The notes under the pieces are model-generated. The model was given only the letters and a program-made list of their open reading frames with translations, was not told the DNA's origin and made no database searches. The position numbers and the translations under genes were made by a program. A stretch of 40,318 nt of DNA from an uncultured Prevotellaceae bacterium (lineage in GTDB: Bacteria; Bacteroidota; Bacteroidia; Bacteroidales; Bacteroidaceae), in the NCBI GenBank assembly GCA_900318795.1, contig ONLU01000035.1, positions 1 to 40,318 on the forward strand, written 5' to 3'. Below, piece after piece: positions 7,385-15,508 of this stretch (its first letter is position 1; every line of letters begins with the position of its first letter).

Positions 7385-8695
7385 TTAGTTGTTGGTCAAA
7401 TCCAGGTCAACCAGCGGTGAATTGACCGTATACGTCCACTCTGCAGGATTGCTGATGTTGACATAGGATGTGAATGGCGAGTAAGCCCTGTCGATGCGTA
7501 CATACTCGTCAGGCCACAGAGTACCGACGGGCACGCAAACCTTCTGGGGAGCAGCACCCTTCTGAGCGGTCAGGTCGTAAGCGTTGTTTGCATCGCCATT
7601 GGGAACAACCTCTACGGGGATATCGATGATGTTTGAATATCTGCCAGCAGGGATGGTAAACTCCTGAATGTCATCATCTGCCAATCCGGTATTTGTCATT
7701 TCGCCAAGAGTAACCTTTACGCCTGCTATGCTGATGGGCAGTTTACCACCGTGAGCCAGCACCTTGATCTTGATGGCGCCAGAATTCAAGATCTGTGCGT
7801 CGAAGACAACATCGTTAAAGTCGAAGTCGTTGGCACCCATATCCTCACAGAGGATACGACCCTCAGCAACCACATCATCTGTTAATAATCTGGCTTCAGC
7901 AAGTCTCATCACCCAGTAAGATCCGTTTGGTATTCTGAAACCGAGCATTGGCTCTACTACATCCTTCTTGAGGTCTTTGTGGCGATTTTCCACCATCTTA
8001 ATGGTGTAATTGTAGCTGTATCCAGCATTATCTGCAAGTTTCAGACGGAACATCTTACCTTTGCCATCGCCTGTTTCGTTGCATGGAGCGCCACCCATAT
8101 CCTTCATCAGGGTAGTGCCTTTAGCCGATTTGTGAATATTGGTGTAGAAATAGGTATCTTCAGCAACAATTTTGAATTCGCCATCGGGGTTGTCACCTTG
8201 TTCGAAATTGGTAACATCCTCCCACTTGCTCAGTTTTGAGTTCCAAGCCTGTAAGATCTCGATTGACTTTTTAACATTGCCATTCTTCGGCTTTTCAACA
8301 TGCTGGATGAAGTAGTTGCTGAAATTGAAACTGCTTAAAACAGCAACAAATTTATTGTTCTTGAAATCATTTTCTGCTGCATTCGCATTCCAGCCTTCCT
8401 TGTTTTGAGAACCACCCCACAGATTTTCGGGAATATCCCAGAACAGTGTCTCCCTTACAGATGCGGTACGGGTAACAGAACCTGTCGTTCTGTCGAATCC
8501 CCAGGCATTGTTAGGAGAAATGGTTCCAAATGCCTTAGCGAAAGCAGTGCTATAAGCTTTCCTTAATTCTGCAACCTTCTTTTCTTGCTGATACTGCTGA
8601 ACTTCAGCTTCAGACATGCCTGAGCTCTTAGAGCAACCACTCAATACTGCAGTGATGGCTAATGCCATTACGCCTACATTAAAAATTTTATTCAT
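7385..8695 (-). CDS. LruC/DUF4114-type lipoprotein
   Basis: A 436-residue protein with a lipoprotein signal peptide (MNKIFNVGVMALAITAVLSG followed by Cys20; lipobox LSGC), then a charged helical stretch (EVQQYQQEKKVAELRKAYST) and a conserved NNAWGFDRT block. The central MGANDFDFNDVVFDAQI is the Asp-rich, probably Ca-binding motif of LruC/DUF4114 and DUF4842 proteins, which are surface or outer-membrane lipoproteins of Bacteroidota and other bacteria. The C-terminus is beta-rich. The precise function is unknown; a cell-surface structural or adhesion role is inferred. It is monocistronic, with a long A+T-rich leader upstream and a strong terminator downstream. Confidence 0.8.
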   Translation of the reverse strand: MNKIFNVGVMALAITAVLSGCSKSSGMSEAEVQQYQQEKKVAELRKAYSTAFAKAFGTISPNNAWGFDRTTGSVTRTASVRETLFWDIPENLWGGSQNKEGWNANAAENDFKNNKFVAVLSSFNFSNYFIQHVEKPKNGNVKKSIEILQAWNSKLSKWEDVTNFEQGDNPDGEFKIVAEDTYFYTNIHKSAKGTTLMKDMGGAPCNETGDGKGKMFRLKLADNAGYSYNYTIKMVENRHKDLKKDVVEPMLGFRIPNGSYWVMRLAEARLLTDDVVAEGRILCEDMGANDFDFNDVVFDAQILNSGAIKIKVLAHGGKLPISIAGVKVTLGEMTNTGLADDDIQEFTIPAGRYSNIIDIPVEVVPNGDANNAYDLTAQKGAAPQKVCVPVGTLWPDEYVRIDRAYSPFTSYVNISNPAEWTYTVNSPLVDLDLTNN

Positions 8696-8736
8696 ACGTG
8701 TTATTATTTTAATGGATAAAGTTATATAAAAATCTT

Positions 8737-8774
8737 AGTTTTTGTGTGATGGTTGAGTTTTTGTGTGATGGTTG
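8737..8774. repeat. tandem 19-bp direct repeat in the lipoprotein leader
   Basis: AGTTTTTGTGTGATGGTTG occurs twice in direct succession (8737-8755 and 8756-8774), 40-80 bases upstream of the lipoprotein start at 8695. It could be a regulator-binding pair or a recent slippage duplication. The 248-bp gap 8696-8943 otherwise holds only promoter-like sequence. Confidence 0.7.
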
Positions 8775-8880
8775 AGTTCACATTTCGCAACTTTTCGCTG
8801 CAAAATTACTAATTATATAGATATGAAATTCTTTTTTAGTTACATAATTAATATTATTTAACTAAACGGAATTTATCCAT

Positions 8881-8901
8881 CACTCGGTTTGCACTATCTT
8901 T
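8881..8901 (+). repeat. duplicated promoter core, upstream copy
   Basis: CACTCGGTTTGCACTATCTTT is identical to 8965-8985, 84 bases downstream. Here the -7-like box is TATCTTTC (imperfect) and no TTTG lies at the right distance, so it may be an inactive duplicate or a regulator site. Confidence 0.6.
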
Positions 8902-8955
8902 CACCTTTGGTGACGATAGGCTACACCTCGGATATGAAAATAAATGGGGATTTAT

Positions 8956-8986
8956 TTTGCATTTCACTCGGTTTGCACTATCTTTG
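8956..8986 (+). promoter_or_regulatory. promoter of the inositol-monophosphatase-family gene
   Basis: A -33 TTTG at 8956-8959 and a -7 TATCTTTG at 8979-8986 are separated by 19 bases, the Bacteroidota spacing. The ATG is at 9013. Confidence 0.7.
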
Positions 8987-9012
8987 CAGATGGTATTCAA
9001 AAAACGACAGAT

Positions 9013-9882
9013 ATGCTAAATCTTGAAACGATAGCCCTTCAGGTGTGTGATATAGCCCGCGAGGCTGGGGCTTATATTAAAAAGGAACGCGCGAGCTTCT
9101 CCGTGGAGAAGGTGGAGCGCAAGCATGCCCACGACTATGTGTCGTATGTGGACAAGGGTTCTGAACAGCTCATAGTCAAGGCGCTGCGCGCGCTGTTGCC
9201 CGAAGCGGGGTTCATTACCGAAGAGGGGACGGCGAAGGGGGATGATGTGGGATGTCTGAAGGATGAGGAGGGATGTACTTGGGTGGTCGACCCGCTGGAC
9301 GGTACGACGAACTTCATCCACGGCTTTGCACCCTATGCTGTGTCCATTGCCTTGATTCGGGGCAGGGAGATTCTGGTGGGTGTGGTTTACGAAATCTGTG
9401 CCGACGAGTGCTTCTACGCCTGGAAGGGCGGGGGAGCGTTTATGGATGGAAGATGTAAGATGGAAGATGGAGGATGTAAGCCCTCGTTCAGAGGGGTGCC
9501 GCTGCATGTGGGGCAGAGCACCATCAACGATGCGCTGCTGTGCCTGCAGCTGCCGTATAACAGTGATGCATACAAGCCCGTCATCAAGCAACTGATACAG
9601 CACTTCTACGGAAACGTGGGCAGCATCCGCATGATTGGCTCGGCAGCCATGGCGCTGTGCTATGTGGCAGCAGGCAGGCTGGATGCCTATGCAGAACGCT
9701 ACATCGGCCAGTGGGACTACATGGCGGGAGCGCTCATTGTCATGGAGGCTGGCGGCAGGGTGACGAACTACGATGGCGAGGAGTTCTTCATGCAGGGCGA
9801 CAGTGTGGTGGCTACCAACGGAACGGTGCACGACGACTTGATGAAAGGACTGGAAACGGCTCGTCAGGCTTTGGAGAGATAG
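9013..9882 (+). CDS. suhB: inositol-monophosphatase family phosphatase (SuhB-like)
   Basis: A 289-residue Mg-dependent sugar-phosphatase-fold protein. The metal site is visible as EEGT (about residue 70) and DPLDGTTNFIHGF (about residues 93-105), with the distal WDYMAGALIVMEAGG motif near residue 235. The family hydrolyses myo-inositol-1-phosphate and related phosphates; substrate cannot be told from sequence. The ATG at 9013 is chosen over 8944 because the earlier codons overlap the promoter. Two loops carry G+A-rich micro-repeat DNA: GDDVGCLKDEEG near residue 80, and GRCKMEDGGCK near residue 147. The 3' end overlaps convergent recQ by 19 bases. Confidence 0.85.
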   Translation: MLNLETIALQVCDIAREAGAYIKKERASFSVEKVERKHAHDYVSYVDKGSEQLIVKALRALLPEAGFITEEGTAKGDDVGCLKDEEGCTWVVDPLDGTTNFIHGFAPYAVSIALIRGREILVGVVYEICADECFYAWKGGGAFMDGRCKMEDGGCKPSFRGVPLHVGQSTINDALLCLQLPYNSDAYKPVIKQLIQHFYGNVGSIRMIGSAAMALCYVAAGRLDAYAERYIGQWDYMAGALIVMEAGGRVTNYDGEEFFMQGDSVVATNGTVHDDLMKGLETARQALER

Positions 9883-11822
9883 CTGTCTTCCAGGAGTATC
9901 TGCTCTTCTTGCAGCAGGCTCTCCAGCGCAGCATTGACTTCCTCCGTCGGCAGGTGCAGGCGGAGGATTTCTGTTGTGTGATGGCGCTGACCGTCGGCCA
10001 GCAGGGTCAGGATCTGCTGACAGGTATCGCGCTGTCCCTCACGGGTGACGAGTTGCCCGTCGTTGGCCAGGCAGACGTCACATTGGTGGCAGTCGTGGCT
10101 CATCGTCTCGCCAAAGTACTGGAGCAACAGGCGGGAGCGGCAGGTGTCGGTGCTCTGGGCATAGTGCAGCATGGACTGGATGCGCAGGCGGTATTGCTCC
10201 TGACGGTCTTCGTAGACCTCACGCGACAGGCGGACGTTCTGTGGGTCTTCGCGGCGCTGCAGGTAGCGGATGTAGGGAACCTGCTTGCGGGGAATGAAGC
10301 TGATGAGGTTGCGCTGTGAAAGGCTTTTCAGCATGTCGTAGGCTTGTGGCTGGGACAAACCTGCCTGGCGGGCTACGATGCCTTCGTCTATCTGGCCGTA
10401 GTCGGCAAAGAGTCCGCCATAGCAGCGCAACAGGGCCACGATGACGCGCTCCTCGTCGGGTGACACCTGACGGAGGCGGTAGAGGTCGTCGCGGCTGACC
10501 AGAAAACGTACGCGGGCCTGATGGTCGGCTTCCTCGTCGTAGTCGATGTAGCCGGCGCGCTGCAGTATCTGCAGGGCGGAATGGACGCGGATGGGGAAGT
10601 GGCGGAAGCGTTGGCAGAACTCCTCGATATTGAATTCATGGCTGACGCCATAGCCGTCGCCAAGGGCTATCTGGTAATAATAGGCCAGATGCTCGTAGAC
10701 TTGCCGGATATAGTCGCGGGGCGGAAAGGTGTCGTCGACGCGCTTGGTCAGTTTGCCGTTGTCGCTGTTGTTGTATAGCAGAATGGCCTGGGCCGGTTGC
10801 CCGTCGCGTCCGGCGCGTCCGGCTTCCTGGAAATAGGCCTCCAGGGAGTCCGGGCAGTCGTAGTGTACCACCACGCGCACGTCAGGCTTGTCAATACCCA
10901 TGCCGAAGGCGTTGGTGGCTACCATGATGCGCACCCGGTCGTGCTGCCAGTCGCGCTGGCGCTGGTCCTTGTCTGCGTAATCGAGTCCGGCATGGTAGAA
11001 CGTGGCGCTGAGCCCTGCTTCGCTGAGGTGTTCGGCAATCTCGCGGGCATGCCGCCGGCTGCGGACATAGACAATGGCTGAGCCTTGTTGCTGTTCCAGG
11101 ATGTGGATGAGTTCGTAGTGCTTGTCGGGCGTGTTGCGGACAATATATGCCAGGTTCTTGCGCTCGAACGACATGCGGAAGACGGCGAACTGATGGCTGG
11201 GGGCTGATGGCTGATGGCTGATGGCTGATGGCTGATGGCTGGGGGCTGAGGGCTGAGGGGTGAGCTTCGCGCAGATGTCGTCGACCACCTGGGGGGTGGC
11301 GGTGGCTGTAAGGGCAAGGACTGGTATGCCGGGCAGCATGTGGCGGATGGTGGCAATCTCAAGATAGCTGGGGCGGAAGTCGTAACCCCACTGGGAGATG
11401 CAGTGTGCCTCGTCGACAGTGATGAACGACACGCGCATGTGGCGCAGCTTGGTCTGGAAGAGCTGTGACGACAGACGCTCGGGCGAGACATAGAGCAGCT
11501 TGGTGGAGCCGAGGATGCAGTTTTCGAGGACGCGCAGAATCTCGTCATGCTGCATGCCGCTATAGATGGCTGCTGCCTGGATGCCTATCTGGCGCAGGTG
11601 GTGCACCTGGTCCTTCATCAGCGCAATGAGTGGCGTCACTACAATGCAAACACCCTCCATGGCCAATGCTGGTACCTGGAAGGTGATGCTTTTGCCGCCA
11701 CCGGTGGGCATCAGTCCCAAGGTGTCGCGTCCCAGACCGATGGACTCGATGATGTCGCGCTGAATGCCACGAAAGTCGTCGTAGCCCCAATAGCGCTTGA
11801 GAATGTCGCGATAGTTACTCAT
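9864..11822 (-). CDS. recQ: RecQ-family ATP-dependent DNA helicase
   Basis: A 652-residue helicase: motif I MPTGGGKS (about residues 38-45), motif II DEAHCISQWGYDFRPSY, motif III ALTATATP, motif VI VVHYDCPDSLEAYFQEAGRA followed by GRDG, and a RQC region with the zinc Cys set of CRSRLLLQYFGE and CHQCDVCLAN. No HRDC domain is apparent. It unwinds forks and recombination intermediates 3'-5'. The ATG overlaps the recJ stop by 8 bases (ATGAGTAA), so the two are co-translated: a resection pair as in the RecFOR pathway. Between motif III and the second RecA lobe lies an expanded repeat encoding PSAPSHQPSAISHQPSAPSH, absent from typical relatives. Confidence 0.93.
   Translation of the reverse strand: MSNYRDILKRYWGYDDFRGIQRDIIESIGLGRDTLGLMPTGGGKSITFQVPALAMEGVCIVVTPLIALMKDQVHHLRQIGIQAAAIYSGMQHDEILRVLENCILGSTKLLYVSPERLSSQLFQTKLRHMRVSFITVDEAHCISQWGYDFRPSYLEIATIRHMLPGIPVLALTATATPQVVDDICAKLTPQPSAPSHQPSAISHQPSAPSHQFAVFRMSFERKNLAYIVRNTPDKHYELIHILEQQQGSAIVYVRSRRHAREIAEHLSEAGLSATFYHAGLDYADKDQRQRDWQHDRVRIMVATNAFGMGIDKPDVRVVVHYDCPDSLEAYFQEAGRAGRDGQPAQAILLYNNSDNGKLTKRVDDTFPPRDYIRQVYEHLAYYYQIALGDGYGVSHEFNIEEFCQRFRHFPIRVHSALQILQRAGYIDYDEEADHQARVRFLVSRDDLYRLRQVSPDEERVIVALLRCYGGLFADYGQIDEGIVARQAGLSQPQAYDMLKSLSQRNLISFIPRKQVPYIRYLQRREDPQNVRLSREVYEDRQEQYRLRIQSMLHYAQSTDTCRSRLLLQYFGETMSHDCHQCDVCLANDGQLVTREGQRDTCQQILTLLADGQRHHTTEILRLHLPTEEVNAALESLLQEEQILLEDSYLSKA
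11190..11262 (-). repeat. in-frame GATGGCT-type micro-repeat inside recQ
   Basis: On the + strand, units of TGATGGC and GGGGGCTGA are repeated about ten times; on the coding strand they give alternating PSA and SHQ. The tract lies in the loop between the two helicase lobes and keeps the frame. Confidence 0.8.
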
Positions 11823-13539
11823 CCTCGCTGGGGCGGATGTCCTCTATCTGCAGCTGTATCTCGCCGCGCTTGTAAGTGTTCTCCTCAATGGTGTAGACAA
11901 TGTCGAACGAGCGCTTGGACTTGATATAGCGGGCTGCTGCACTTTGACCGAAGGCTATGCCGTTCATGACGACTGCCGACTTGGAGTCGACCAGCTCGAG
12001 CTTGATATGCTCCTGGTGGCGACCCACCACCTTGGAGGTGCCGTAGTCGTAGACGTTGCGCGTAAGGAACAGGGGCTTCTCGTTGGCAGGACCGTGAGGA
12101 GCCAGCTTCTTCAGCTCGTTGAGCAGTCGCTTGTTGATGTGGTGGAAGTCGAGCTCCATGTCGATGTCCAGCGTCTGCTGCGTCTGTTCGGGCATGATAT
12201 GGTTGCTGACATATTCCTGGAAGCGACGGCGGAACTCGGGGATGTTTTCCTGCCTGAGCGTCAGTCCTACAGCATAGGTGTGACCTCCGAAGTTCTCCAG
12301 CAGGTCGCGGCACGACTTGATGGCCTCGTAGATGTCGAAGCCTGCCACCGAACGCGCCGAGCCGGAGGCTATGCCGTTGATGATGGTCAGTACGACCGTG
12401 GGACGGAAGTAGAGTTCGGTCAGACGTGAGGCCACGATGCCCACCACGCCTTTTTTCCAGCCTTCGTCATAGAGCACGATGCTCTGCATGTGCTGCTGGC
12501 TCTCCAGGCGCTCTACAATCTCGTTGGCCTCTTCGGTCATCTGCTTGTCGACATCGCGGCGCTGGTCGTTATACTCGTTGATGCGTATAGCCTCTGTCAG
12601 GGCTTTCTGCAAGTCCTTCTCCACCAGCAGCGTCACGGTCTCTGTACCGTTCTGCATGCGTCCCGAAGCGTTGATGCGAGGCCCGATCTTGAACATGATG
12701 TCGCTCATGGTCAGTTCGCGTCCGGTCAGTCCGCAAATGTCAATGATAGCCTTCAGCCCCACCGAGGGAGCCTGGTTGAGCTGCTTGAGACCATGGAAGG
12801 CCAGGGTGCGGTTCTCGCCGTCGATAGGCACCAGGTCGGCAGCAATGCTGAGGGCGCAAAAGTCGAGTAGGGGGATGAGACGCGAGAAAGGTATGCCATT
12901 GTTCTTGGCAAAGGCTTGCATGAACTTGAATCCCACGCCACAGCCGGAGAGGTGGTGGTAGGGATACGTCGAGTCGGTACGCTTCGGATTCAGTATCGCC
13001 ACGGCGGGCGGCATGACGTCGTCGGGAACATGGTGGTCGCAGATGATGAAGTCGATGCCACGCTCCTTAGCATACGCTATTTCGTCGATTGCCTTGATGC
13101 CGCAATCGAGCACAATAATCAGTTTTACACCAGCCTCTGCTGCATAGTCTATTCCCTTGATGCTGACACCATAGCCCTCCTCGTAACGATCAGGGATATA
13201 GTATTCCATGTTGGAATAGAACTGCTGCAGAAACTTATACACCAAAGCTACTGCCGTGCAACCATCCACATCGTAGTCGCCATACACCATGATGCGTTCC
13301 TTGCGGCCCATGGCGTCATTTAAGCGGTCTACTGCCACGTCCATGTCATTCATCAGAAACGGGTCAATCAGTTCGTTGAGCATAGGGCGGAAAAACCGCT
13401 TGGCTGCGCTCTCTGTACGGATGCCACGCTGAATGAGCAAAGTGGCGAGGGTCGGACTCATTCCGATCTTCTCGGCCAGTTCCTTAGCCGCTTGCTGCTT
13501 CTCTGATGTAGGTGGTTCGTAATTCCATTTAAATTGCAT
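11815..13539 (-). CDS. recJ: single-stranded-DNA-specific exonuclease RecJ
   Basis: A 574-residue DHH-superfamily 5'-3' exonuclease. Motifs: YGDYDVDGCTAVAL (about residues 82-95), an aspartate in VLDCGIKAIDE, ICDHHVPDD (the DHH motif, about residue 147), NPKR, and the DHHA1 domain with SGSARSVAGFDIYEA and NFGGHTYAVGLTLR. A C-terminal OB-fold-like region ends with QIEDIRPSEDE. RecJ degrades the 5' strand at gaps and double-strand ends in concert with RecQ, encoded directly downstream with an 8-base overlap. A TAACTTTG promoter box lies at 13604-13611. Confidence 0.95.
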   Translation of the reverse strand: MQFKWNYEPPTSEKQQAAKELAEKIGMSPTLATLLIQRGIRTESAAKRFFRPMLNELIDPFLMNDMDVAVDRLNDAMGRKERIMVYGDYDVDGCTAVALVYKFLQQFYSNMEYYIPDRYEEGYGVSIKGIDYAAEAGVKLIIVLDCGIKAIDEIAYAKERGIDFIICDHHVPDDVMPPAVAILNPKRTDSTYPYHHLSGCGVGFKFMQAFAKNNGIPFSRLIPLLDFCALSIAADLVPIDGENRTLAFHGLKQLNQAPSVGLKAIIDICGLTGRELTMSDIMFKIGPRINASGRMQNGTETVTLLVEKDLQKALTEAIRINEYNDQRRDVDKQMTEEANEIVERLESQQHMQSIVLYDEGWKKGVVGIVASRLTELYFRPTVVLTIINGIASGSARSVAGFDIYEAIKSCRDLLENFGGHTYAVGLTLRQENIPEFRRRFQEYVSNHIMPEQTQQTLDIDMELDFHHINKRLLNELKKLAPHGPANEKPLFLTRNVYDYGTSKVVGRHQEHIKLELVDSKSAVVMNGIAFGQSAAARYIKSKRSFDIVYTIEENTYKRGEIQLQIEDIRPSEDE

Positions 13540-13603
13540 TTATATTTGTTTTTATTTCTGTCGCTTAGGGTGTATTTGGTAGGCTAGTGCATACAATACG
13601 GCC

Positions 13604-13611
13604 CAAAGTTA
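13604..13611 (-). promoter_or_regulatory. -7 box of the recJ-recQ operon
   Basis: The reverse complement TAACTTTG matches TAnnTTTG, about 65 bases upstream of the recJ ATG. Confidence 0.6.
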
Positions 13612-13624
13612 CGAATAAAAAACA

Positions 13625-13671
13625 AAAAAACGGAATATTCTGCCGAAAAATTAACAGATATTCCGTTTTTT
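13625..13671 (-). terminator. terminator of the peptidase operon
   Basis: AAAAAACGGAATAT pairs perfectly with ATATTCCGTTTTTT (14 bp) around a 19-base loop. Being A- and T-flanked it can work in both directions; it lies 20 bases after the stop of the gene at 13691. Confidence 0.85.
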
Positions 13672-13690
13672 ACTTATAAATGAGTAGGAA

Positions 13691-14290
13691 TTACTCGATA
13701 TAATCCATTTTCACCACGATGACGCGGATGTTCTGGTCTTTCTTCTTGGTTTCTACTTTGGCGATGTGCCAGTCGCAGGGGAAGAAGATGACAAACTGTC
13801 CTGCCTTGACGTCGAAGAAATTGGTTTTCGCCGGGTCATAGGTGTAGCGCATGACGTCCTTCTTCTCGTCGTAGGGCACGCTGACGGTACTTGACGCATG
13901 GTCAAGCAGGGCAAAACCCTCAGTACCACGGACCACCAGCTGGAAATCTATTTTCTTCTTGTGGCTTTCCGTGTTGCGTTTCGCCAACGGCTGGTTCTGC
14001 GAGTCCTCTACGCTGGCTGTCAGGGTAGAGTTGGGAATGGGGTGCTTGCCTTTGGGGATGGCTTGCAAATCGGTGTCGCGCAGCCATTGAAACAGGGTCT
14101 CCCATTGCTGCCTGTTCTTGGTGTATTGAGTGTGAAACTCGGTGGCGTTCAGCGACTTGTGGGGCTTCGCACCGTTAAAGCCATTACGCCATAGCCCCTG
14201 CTTGAGCCATTGCTTGTCTGCCTTGTTGTCTTGTGCCGACAGTGTAATCGTACAGACGGCCAGCATCAGGATGGTGATGATTCTTTTCAT
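13691..14290 (-). CDS. YhcH/YjgK/YiaL family protein, exported
   Basis: A 199-residue protein with a signal peptide (MKRIITILMLAVCTITLSAQ), then a cupin-like YhcH/YjgK/YiaL (DUF386) domain: KKKIDFQLVVRGTEGFAL, YDPAKTNFFDV, GQFVIFFPCDWHIAKV. Members occur with sialic-acid and sugar metabolism (the E. coli proteins are sugar-acid or beta-galactosidase-associated) and bind a metal and an anomeric sugar; the catalytic role is not settled. It is the last gene of an apparent operon, starting 3 bases after the C1 protease stop. The export signal and the protease neighbours are unusual for a cytosolic sugar enzyme family, so a periplasmic role is inferred. Confidence 0.8.
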   Translation of the reverse strand: MKRIITILMLAVCTITLSAQDNKADKQWLKQGLWRNGFNGAKPHKSLNATEFHTQYTKNRQQWETLFQWLRDTDLQAIPKGKHPIPNSTLTASVEDSQNQPLAKRNTESHKKKIDFQLVVRGTEGFALLDHASSTVSVPYDEKKDVMRYTYDPAKTNFFDVKAGQFVIFFPCDWHIAKVETKKKDQNIRVIVVKMDYIE

Positions 14291-14293
14291 AGA

Positions 14294-15496
14294 CTATAGT
14301 CCCAGTTTCTTACGGATGTCCTTGGGGATGGCATTCTTGTTGACGGTATAGTCCATCGTGTTGGCAGCGATAAAGGCCTTGGTCATATACCAGATGCCTT
14401 TGTATTCGCCACTCTCGCCCCAAGAGTTCTTGACCATATAGTACTCCTTGCCGTTCTGGTCCTTGGCAATGCCGAAGATCAGCATGCCGTGGTCGTCGGT
14501 CAGTTCCCAGTTGTCGTAACGCTCCTGACGCATCTGCTGGGTAGGAATGATTTCGGGAACGGTGCATCCCAGTGAGTCGATGATGCTACGCTTCTTGGCA
14601 GGAGTCATCTTGAGCCAACGGGCCATGTCGCTGCCCTGGAGACTCTCGGTCTTCTTGGTGTCGATGGCGTATGCGAGTCCCTGACGGGTGAATCCGTCCT
14701 CGGAAACGTCGCCACCCCAGGCTACGGTATAGCCGTTCATGACGGCATTGTCGATAATCTTCATCATCTCGTCCATGGGGACATTGTAGCTCAGCGGATT
14801 GCGCCAGTTGTCCTGAACCTCTACGGGGAATGCTGTGTAGAAAGGATGATGAGTATAGCTGGTAACGCTTACATAGTCGTTCCAGTCGAGACCCAGAGAG
14901 GCGGCAAAGGTCTGGGGAGTATAGCTCTTGCCCTCATAGGTGAACTTTTCGGGGCACTTGCCCAGATAGGCATCAAGGATGCCCTGCAGGCCAACCTTCC
15001 ACTGGGGGGAAATCTTCTTGGCTTTGTTCTTGGCCACAGCGTCCACATAGGGCTCCAGCAGCGAGAAGAACTCGTTGAAATTGTTCAGCGAGTCGCCATA
15101 GAGTGAGCCGGGGAAGGGCATTGCCTCCTCAGGGCAGATGCCGTAGTGCTGCAGCGCGTAGTGAACGTCGTAGGCAGAACCGCCCTGCGCAAACTGGCAG
15201 TCGCCGTGCAGACGAACCACCTGAATGGCACGGTCCATATAGGTCTTGTTAGCCACAAACGATTCGCAGAGGTCATAGGTCTTGCCCGTTTTCTTCAGGA
15301 TTTCTGCCTCAAAGTACGACAGGGTAGAGTAGTCCCAGCACGTGCCGGAGCGGTTTTGGTCCTTGATGCTGGTAATGGGGTTTTCCTTAATGACGGTGAA
15401 TACGGGTTTGTTTTTGTTGACAGAGTCCTTCTTGTGCTCTGCCTGTGCACCCATGGCAAAGGTGGCCAGAAGTGCAAGTGTCAATAGTTTCTTCAT
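14294..15496 (-). CDS. exported C1-family (bleomycin hydrolase/PepC-like) cysteine peptidase
   Basis: A 400-residue papain-fold peptidase. A signal peptide (MKKLLTLALLATFAMGAQAE) precedes the active site: Gln47 and Cys53 in KDQNRSGTCWDYST, His336 in TDDHGMLIFG, and Asn357 in MVKNSWGE. Its order and spacing match peptidase C1B (bleomycin hydrolase, aminopeptidase C), which trim peptides from the N-terminus. Unlike classic cytosolic PepC it is exported, as is common in Bacteroidales. It starts 12 bases after the aminopeptidase P stop, so both probably share a promoter and act in peptide catabolism, a main energy source for Prevotella and relatives. Confidence 0.9.
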   Translation of the reverse strand: MKKLLTLALLATFAMGAQAEHKKDSVNKNKPVFTVIKENPITSIKDQNRSGTCWDYSTLSYFEAEILKKTGKTYDLCESFVANKTYMDRAIQVVRLHGDCQFAQGGSAYDVHYALQHYGICPEEAMPFPGSLYGDSLNNFNEFFSLLEPYVDAVAKNKAKKISPQWKVGLQGILDAYLGKCPEKFTYEGKSYTPQTFAASLGLDWNDYVSVTSYTHHPFYTAFPVEVQDNWRNPLSYNVPMDEMMKIIDNAVMNGYTVAWGGDVSEDGFTRQGLAYAIDTKKTESLQGSDMARWLKMTPAKKRSIIDSLGCTVPEIIPTQQMRQERYDNWELTDDHGMLIFGIAKDQNGKEYYMVKNSWGESGEYKGIWYMTKAFIAANTMDYTVNKNAIPKDIRKKLGL

Positions 15497-15508
15497 ACGT
15501 GATATTGA

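Noticed and set aside
11190-11262. recQ repeat tract as CRISPR or noncoding insertion
   Set aside because: Units of about 7 bases without spacers, in frame and translated.
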